This document shows, piece by piece, positions 46,501 to 55,500 of a DNA stretch of 64,000 bases; position 1 is the first letter of the stretch, and each line of letters opens with the position of its first letter. Below the pieces are notes generated by a model. It ran no database searches and was not told the origin of the DNA. It saw nothing but the letters and a program-made list of their open reading frames with translations. This stretch comes from Anisodus tanguticus (Eukaryota; Streptophyta; Magnoliopsida; Solanales; Solanaceae): the NCBI GenBank assembly GCA_034509755.1, contig CM067557.1, positions 35,646,001 through 35,710,000 of the forward strand. Reading direction: 5' to 3'. The position numbers and the translations under genes are program-made.

Positions 46501-49500
46501 AAAGGATCTATTTTATTAGTGATGAAGGCCTTTACCTGTGTATTATCAGTTCTAACAATGAATTTTACTGGTAGTGAAATCTTTTAATTCCAAATTTTAC
46601 TGCCAATAATTCTTTTTCATTTATATGGTAATTCTTTTCGTTGGGTTTCCAAGTTCCACCTCCATATCCACATATTAACATTTTCTCTTTATCTACATCT
46701 TCTTTATCGTATGCTATTAGGACTGCTCCCCATCCTATGTCGCTAGCATCTGTAAAGAGTTCTAATTGATCTTGATCTGTAGGTACTCGGTGTTTTGGTA
46801 ATGATTTTACCTTTTCTTTAATCGCCATGGTATGCTCTTCCTTCCATTCGAAGGTTACATCTTTTTTAATCAAGTCCTGTAGTGGTTTCCTCAGATATGG
46901 TAAATCTTTTATGTGATCTGCGGCGTAGTTTACTACTCCGAGGAACTGCTGAACTTCTCTTTTATTCTCCAAATTTTCTTTAAAGTTTTTAATCTTTGTT
47001 ACAACATGTTCTTGTAACTGTATTCCTTCGTTGTCCACAATATATCCTAAGAATTCAATACTATTCTTTAATATTTCAGATTTCTTTTCGGACAGAAGTA
47101 TTCCATGTTCATTAATCGTTTTAATAAATTGCTCGACATGTTTGATATGATCTTCTAAACTGTCGCTATAAACTAATATATCATCCACATATATGATACA
47201 AAAGTCTGCAAGCTTTCTAAACACTTGGTCCATTCTTCTTTGAAATATCTGTGGTGCATTCTTTAATCCCATTGGTAATACATTCCATTCGTAGTGTCCT
47301 TGAGGGGCACTGAATGCTGTTAAAGCTCTAGATTCATTTGTTAGCTTAATCTGCCAAAATCCGCTTTTACAGTCGACGCAAACTGATTTTGGCAGCATTC
47401 TGATTTTGGCAAACTGTAAAAGCGGATTTTGGCAGCATTCTGATTCCGCAACTTTCATCTTTTAAATGTGCGAAGTCTTGACTGGCCAACACTCCGCCCC
47501 ATACAACATAATCGGTCTAACCACCACCCTATAGAACTTGTCTTTAAGTTTTGGTGGCACCTTTTTGTCGCACAAGACTCCAGATATAAGGCTCAGTTTC
47601 ATCCATTTCCTAAATTTTATAGTGTGGCATAGCAACTTGATACCCCTATAGTTGTTGCAACTCTGGATATCACATTTATTCTTGTACAAAATTCAACTGG
47701 GATCTCATCAGCTCGTCCCCTGCGCATCCTGCGAACAACACTCTTAACCTCCTCAACCTTAATGCTTTTATAATACCCAAAATTCTGATACCTACCAGAT
47801 TGCTCTAGATCTCCCGGCACAATGTCTCTATCTCCTTTTTCGTTCAAGAGTTTTTGGAAGTAAGGCTGCCACCTCCGCCTAATATGCGCGTCTATCACCA
47901 GTGCTTTGCCGTCCTCGTCCTTGATGCACCTCACGTGATCCAAGTCACGGGCCCTCCTCTCCCTCACCTTGGCTAGTCTGTACAACTTCTTATCCCCGCC
48001 TTTTTTCTCTAATTCCACATACAGACGTTCAAAAGCCGTCGTTTTTGCCGCTGTAACCGCTAGCTTTACCTTTTTCTTCGCCATCTTATACATTTTCCTA
48101 TTCATCACTTCTCCACCTCATTTTTGCTTTCTACCAATTTTGCATACGCCGTTTTTTCCGCTTTCACCTTTTCGTGAACTTTGTCATTCCACCACCAGTC
48201 TCCTCGATGCCCGCCACAGCTACCCCGCGAGACCCCTATCACTTCTCTAGCTACCTCCCGAATGCAACTGGTCGTCCTGTCCCACATACCGGTCGCATCC
48301 CCACTACTCCCCCAAGCCCCATTTGCCATCAGCCTCTCCCCCATCTCCTTTGCACTAGCCATGATCAAACTTCTCCATTTGATTCTAAACCTGTCATCCA
48401 CGACCTTCCTCTTCTCCATCGTGATCTCCCAATCCATCACCAAAAGTTTATGTCGGGTCGTAAGATACTCCCTCGAAATAACTTTGCAGTCTTTACAAAG
48501 ACCGTTGCCAACCTTCCTAAGGAGCAAAAAGTCTATCTGAGTCTTCGCCACCAAACTACGTAAAGTCACCAAGTGCTCATCCTTCTTCAGGAACATCGAA
48601 TTGGCTATCACTATCCCAAAAGCTCTAGCGAACTCCAAAAGTGAGACGCCTCCCCCGTTCCTGTCCCCGAGGCCAAAACCTCCATGCACGTCGTCATAAC
48701 CCCCCGGAAGTGACCCGATATGTCCATTGAAATCCCCTTCTACAAATAACTTCTCAGTGGGTGGTATACCTCCCACCACTTCTTCCAAATCCTCCCAAAA
48801 GCGCCTCTTCTCCTCCTCGTCCAATCACGCCTGCGATGCGTAAGCACTAATAATGTTCATAGTGAACCCTCCAACTACCAACTTAATCGTCATTGACCCT
48901 CCTAACCTCTACCACCCGATCCCTTAGCTCGCTGTCTACCAAAATGCCTACCTATTCCTATATTTCGACCTACCCGAGAACCATAACTTATACCCGTCTA
49001 CATCCTTAGCCTTAGATCCTATCCATTTGGTCTCCTGGACACGGGCTATATTAATATTCCTATTCTTAAGAATCTTAACTAGCTCTATGGACTTTCCCAT
49101 TAAAGTCCCAATGTTCCAAGACCCTATTCTCAGCCTAGCATCTCCCTTACCTCGCTTACCCCCCTAGCCCTCGCCCCCGGTCCCGACCGAGAACATGACC
49201 CTAGTCTACCCTCAGTTACCAAAGCCACTAAAGCGGATACCAACTCCAGGTGGATAGTACCCGTCCGCCGCCAGAAATCCCGTTGGAAAACCTTTATCAC
49301 TGCCGGAGTTAACTGTTCACCACTGGAAATCATTGTTCGCCGCTGGAAATTAAGTTTTGATCTGCGAGGAAAACGACCTCTACTGTGGCGGGAATTGTAA
49401 GATTGCCTGGTCAGCAAGAAGATGCCGATGAAAATGGGTTTCGCTCGAAAGTACTGTTGATTCCGGCCGGTGAGACAAGCAGTCACCGACGATACCTATA

Positions 49501-52500
49501 TAGATCTGGACGTTCTCGGCTCTGGGTCGATTTTAGGATTCTGACGAGACAGGGTAAGGCTCGCCGGACAGATACCCGCCGGAAAAAGAACCGGAGAGAA
49601 GAAGAGGAGAGAGGGGGGCCTGGCCTAGTCGCCGGTCACCGGCGGTGGAAAAAAAAGAAAAGTGTTTAGTTAAGATTTCGTGCTAATTAATCTGTACCAG
49701 AGAACTTTTTCCAAAGAAAACATATAATATAACATAATATGAAAGTCGGTTCTAAAGAAAACCTGGTTGTTATAGTGAAATGTTGTTATAAAGGATGGAT
49801 GTTATTGAGAGATCTGACCGTATTGTGTTCAATAATTCTTATCATTATAACCTTGCTACAAATTTTCATTATGCTTATTATTGTGTCATCTTAAAAATTG
49901 GATTTGGAGACTCCAGTGTTAGTATCTTCAAGAAGAAGACTTCATATTTGCAAGTACAAATGGATAGCTCATATTTGCTGGTGCTTTTGCTTGTCTTGAG
50001 CCGAGGGTCTTTCGGAAACAGCCGCTCTACCTACCAAGGCAGAGGTAAGGTCTGCGTACACTCTACCCTCCCCATTACCCCACGTTGTGGGATTTCACTA
50101 GGTATGTTGTTGTTGGTGTAAATGGATAGCTCATGATCATTTTATATTTTTCTGTTGCCAATGAATTTACCATCTCCGAAGTTCATGTTTGCCAAGAGGA
50201 ATAATAGGAACTTACTTGAATCCTGTTCCTTTTTGACTGTCAATAATTACCATTTTCTTTTCGTGTTTGTTGATGAGAACTAGTATCCCCTTCGACAAAA
50301 AGTAGGTATTAATTTTTGACTTACTTTTCTTTTAAATGAAAATTTGCTTCATTAAGGGTTCTTATGCACTTGTTTTGCCAATTTGACTTTATTCAGATTT
50401 CTTTGACTGGAACAAAGTCAAGATACGCTATTGTGACGGCGGATCCTTTTCTGGACACCCAGACAGTGAATTTAAAGTAAGTTCATGGAGAGTTTATTAA
50501 AGACTATAAAAATATTGTGTTTCCATGACATCCATCAAGAAGATGAGGGAAAGAAGGAAAAGAAAGTGTTGAGTACCTATTTGATATCTGTTCACTTATG
50601 GCAGAATGGAACAAAACTCTTCTTCAGAGGCCAGCTTATTTGGGAAGCAGTAAAGGATGAACTCTTGTCAATAGGACTTTCTAGCGCTAAACAGGTATTT
50701 TTTCTCTCTTTATCTAATTGAATTTTTATTTCTTTTTTCACTTTTCAATTAGACAAGACATTTTGTCCCCCCCCCCCCTCTCATTTTTTCAGTGAATTTC
50801 TTTCTTTTGTTCTGAAGTAGTAGGTGTTGTAAAAACTAACAGATACTCAATCCGACCTCCAAAAGGGAAAAACGAAAAAGAAAAAGGGTACACCATTCTG
50901 AGTTTATTGTTCTAATCAATACACCATATCTTTCTAGGAAAAAGGGTTGTTATTGCTTTTATTGGAATACTGGACCTAGAAGTCCAAGACTTGAACCTTT
51001 TTATGCCTTGCAGGCACTTCTTTCGGGATGCTCCGCTGGAGGTCTGGCAACTCTCATACACTGCGATGACTTTCGAGAGATTTTACCCACGGATGCCAAT
51101 GTCAAGTGCCTTGTTGATGCAGGGTTTTTCCTTAATGAGTATGTCTCCTAGATATCACTATGCATATAAAAGTTCCAATCATGATATATCTATTTCTAGA
51201 TCTTGACTCTCAAACATGATTAATATACATGTTCTTGGAAGCAGATATATTCTGAAAGCTTGAATGTAAATTTGGAACATAATATAAACATGTAGAAGAA
51301 AGTTATCGGAAAAAAACTGTATGGTACTAATCAATTCTTTAGTTATACATTGTAAAACATAGCCGAGAAATAATGAAATGTTAGCTAATGAATGGGTATG
51401 CCTGCAACACAGAGAAATAAATAAAAAGTACCACTTCTACTGCTAAAAATTAGGTAAATAGATATGCACATAGTTTTAAGCTTTTAAATAGTACTCCAAA
51501 AGATAGCCAGGAAAGGGTGGAGTGTGAAATACTGAATGACCTAATATGCCCACAACTGAAAAAAAATTAATGAAAGGAGTAAACTATCATGTTAAAAGCA
51601 TAATAATAGGTGAGGACCGGCTCACCGTGATAAATTGGAATCTCATACTGTAATAGTTGACAAAATTTCAATGAAAAGAATACATGACACTGGTGCAGGA
51701 GGAAACTATGGAGCTTCTTGGTATGTTGATCATTTTGTATAAAAGGGGCACCTTTTCCTTTAAATTCAGACTCTAATGAAATATTGAGGAAATATTGTAG
51801 GATTACACTGGGTATGTTGTTGTTGTTGTTGTAATCAAATATTGAGGAAGATTCTTTTTGTCGAAAAGTTCGCATTAAGATTTGTAAAATGAGATTGACA
51901 ATATCATTCCCAATAAAGTAGAGGTGTACACATTCTAAGAACTGTTAGGTTTCTTGAGCGTGTAGCCCAAACTTGAATCAACTGTAAGTCTATTATTGCT
52001 TTCACTATTTCAGAAAGGATGTTGCTGGAAGTCCCACCATTGAGCGATTTTATCAAGATGTTGTTAACCTCCAGGTTTTTCTAATACTTAAGAAGCTAAT
52101 TTTCTGTTTTAGTTTTTTTTTTATTTCGTGCGCTTGCTTTTGTTCCTTCTGTGTTTGTGATCGATTGTCTCAACATATTTATTCCTTCTTCCTTTTAGAA
52201 TCTGGTCATATTCTGATTTACTTTAATGATCCTTCAGGTGTAACTAGATGGACGTTACTAAATGTATGTTGATGGAGAAATTATTGATGTAAAAATATGA
52301 GAAAAAATAATTCAACTTGGAATAGAATATATGAAACAGTATTATTTCATAATTTGTTGCATATGACCAATAGAAAAAGAAGCATGTAATAGAAAATTAG
52401 AAGTGGTATTTATGCATTTTGTGTGTTGCAAAATGGATAATGTTGAATCGGAATCTCGAGAGGTCTAAATGATAAAGTCTGTAATTAACTTATTTATTTG

Positions 52501-55500
52501 CCGTACTGACTGTGTAATACTGTAATGTATATGATAAGTTTTATACATGGTACATTCTATACTATGAAGGTCCTAAGACTTATGTGTAATGAGTAAATGT
52601 AGCGTCACTCAATTTCTTCTTCTGAACCAAATAGAAATCCCAGAAAGGGAAAAGACTTCAAAAAGTTTTGTAAGTGGGATGCAATGATTTAAGGTTTTAC
52701 TTTTGTGATGCAAGGGAAACTAGATGGTTTCCCTCATCAGTTGCACATGCTTCATAAGAACACATGAATGGTGATTTAGTTTTCTTCTTATTAGTTCTCT
52801 ACGGATGTGATGGAACAATGTTTCTTCTGTATTGCCACTGCTTGATCAACAAAATATTGTTACTAATCAGTGGCATAATTCCTAAAGTGCTGTTTGAACA
52901 AATTACAATGTTTATGAATTATCTACCTATGAACCTGGTTCTTTTATTGCAATTTCCAACTACTGTAGTTATCAACTATTTATCCGTGTACCTGTTTCTT
53001 GATTGCATTTGTTCTAATTTCTCACTCAAACCTGATTGCAATTTGATCCTTCTCAGGGTGTGGCAAAAAGTTTAAAGAAGGATTGCACGTCAAGATTGGA
53101 ACCCTACAAGGTGCCCTTTTTCCATTTTTAGTGGAAATACTAACATTGTCTCTTCTTTTGCAATTCACCTTTTCTCTATTGTGACTTTACGTTGGCCTCA
53201 TTCTCAGTGTTTTTTCCCTCAAGAATTTATAAGCAACATAAAGACCCCTGTTTTCCTTGTTAACCCGGGATATGACTTTTGGCAAGTAAGTTTTTGTTCC
53301 ATGTTGTTTCAGCTTCTAGTTAATATTTTTTTCCCAAGTGCTTTATTAACTTACTGTTATACTCCAGATACAAAACATCTTGGTACCTGGTTCATCAGAT
53401 CCACATCGAAGTTGGGTCAGATGCAAGCTAAATATTAACAACTGTAATTCCAGACAGCTTGAAGTCCTGCAAGGTGAATATTTGCATCTGAAAACAGCAA
53501 TTGTAGTCATCCAATAAGTTACAGTGTTATAATAGTCCTCAGAAACCGATTTTCGCTTCTCTTGCCCCGGTTATTACCTTTTTCAGTTGTCATCTTACGA
53601 AATTATTCATTATCCACAGATTTCCGAAATTCTTTGCTCAAAACGCTCGATGGATTTAACAAAAATCGAGAAGGGGGCATGTTCATAAATTCTTGCTTTA
53701 TACATTGCCAAACATGGATGACTGAGACATGGCATTCTCCTCGTTCTCCAAAAATCAATAATAAAGTAAGTTTTTCCGTTATTCTATTTATGCTCTGGAG
53801 GTGATTCAAATTTTATCAGCATAGCTTTTATTAAGTTACACATCATCTTGTAGATAAAACTCGTACTGACATATGTGCACCGTACACCTAACAGTTAGAG
53901 ATAGCAAAATGGATAAGTGGTTGGTAGATGGGAAAGATTAATTAACTGTACCCATCTGTGATCCATCCTTTTACACATTCACCAACAGTGAAAACATTAT
54001 GATCTGTGAAAATTAAAATTGTTAGAAACTAAAGTAAGAGACACTCGAGAAGTTAATGAACATCTAACTTAATGTGCAGTTTGACCTAAAAGCTTAAGTT
54101 AGATCTTTCTAGAGATCAGTTATGCTATATTTTACTCCAGATGTAATCGATACGGTAGGTTTTTGGCTAACCAGTTTACTTCAAAGCCCTTTTGAGGAAT
54201 TATCTTAGGTTTGAACTTGACATCAAGGATATCGGATTTTTTCCGTAGGGCTAAAATAATCTAATGCCAACTTTTCTTCAAAATCTCCTCGTGCTAGTTC
54301 AGTTTAGGATTGCATTGTACCATATCCTAGAATAGGACAAGCTTACGCTGGATTCTTTCTTCAGCATAACTCATTGTTCTCTGTTTCCGAGACCACATAT
54401 CTGTTAGACTGTTACTCCCTCCGTCCCAATTTATGTGAGGGTGTTTGACTGGGAGCGGAGTTTAAGAATGAAAGGAAGACTTTGAAACTTGTTGTCTAAA
54501 GCAAGTCATAAGTATTTGTGTGATAGGGTAAAATGTTAAGATTTAAAGTTAAATTGTTACTAAATATAGAAAGGTGTCATTCTTTTTGGGACTGGCTAAA
54601 AAAGAAAGAGTCACATAAATTGGGACAAGATGGAGTATATTGAGAGACCAGCTGTAAGAAGTGGGTAACCAACCTTTCTTGCTTTCATTAATAGCATGAA
54701 ATTGTTTCACCATATTTAGGGTGGTACCATTGTCTGTGAGGCCATCTATTCTAATATTAAGGTGAGCTAGCACTCAAGACTGGTCCGGCCCTTCCCCGGA
54801 TCCCGCGCATAGCTGGAGCTTAGTGCACCGGGATGCCCTTAGCACTCAAGACTACCATGTCGCATTCCTAAATCCCACTGTTGAGGATTATTTCCCTTCA
54901 AAAGTATAGCATACAAGCAGAAATCTAAAACCAGATACAATAGATGTCTGGCCAGTCTAATTTTGTCACAATTTGGGAATAGTTTCGAGCTTAATCCCTT
55001 GAAGTGAATACGGGCTGAGAAAAAAAATGAGGAATGGAGTTTGGGGAAGTTTTCTCAACTGATCTTCTGGCTTTCATATATATAAAAAAAGGGCAGTCCG
55101 GTGCACTAAGTTTCCGCTATGCGCGGGGTCCGGGGAAGGGCTCGACCACAAGAGTCTATTTCATATATAAGAAATGTATAAAATGTGTCCGAAGCTCAAT
55201 ATATATACACACATCCTCATTAACTTTGCTAACCGACTCTATCAAATCTCTAACAAATACAACTACTTAATTATACTAACAGTGACTTATGGTCACACAT
55301 TGTATATCACAGCCCTACCTATCAAAGCTTATGCCACTGCACTCTCAACAGTACCCCTCAAGTTGGAGGGTGCAAATCTATTGAGCACTACCAGCTTGGA
55401 AACCAAATGTTCATGATAAATAAAAGATGCTTTGAAGGCAAAAAGAGTCACATTTCGGTGGTCAAACACAATTGTATCAATTATCTGTATTATTGGTGTA

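Larger units (their letters stand above)
42526..47446 (-). mobile_element. Endogenous pararetrovirus segment (Caulimoviridae, solendovirus-like)
   Basis: On the minus strand the order is RT-RNase H end, a following ORF, an intergenic promoter region, and the start of another ORF. This matches a circular caulimovirid genome opened elsewhere and is the order of tobacco vein clearing virus relatives. Movement protein, capsid and protease parts are missing. Stops and frameshifts break ORF1 and RT. The segment fills exactly the space between duplication copies A and B in intron 3 of the pectin acetylesterase gene, antisense to it. Genus is inference from gene order. Confidence 0.8.

Noticed and set aside
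48105..48824. Independent LINE insertion at copy B
   Set aside because: Its target duplication and non-LINE flank match copy A, so it arose by duplication of the locus.
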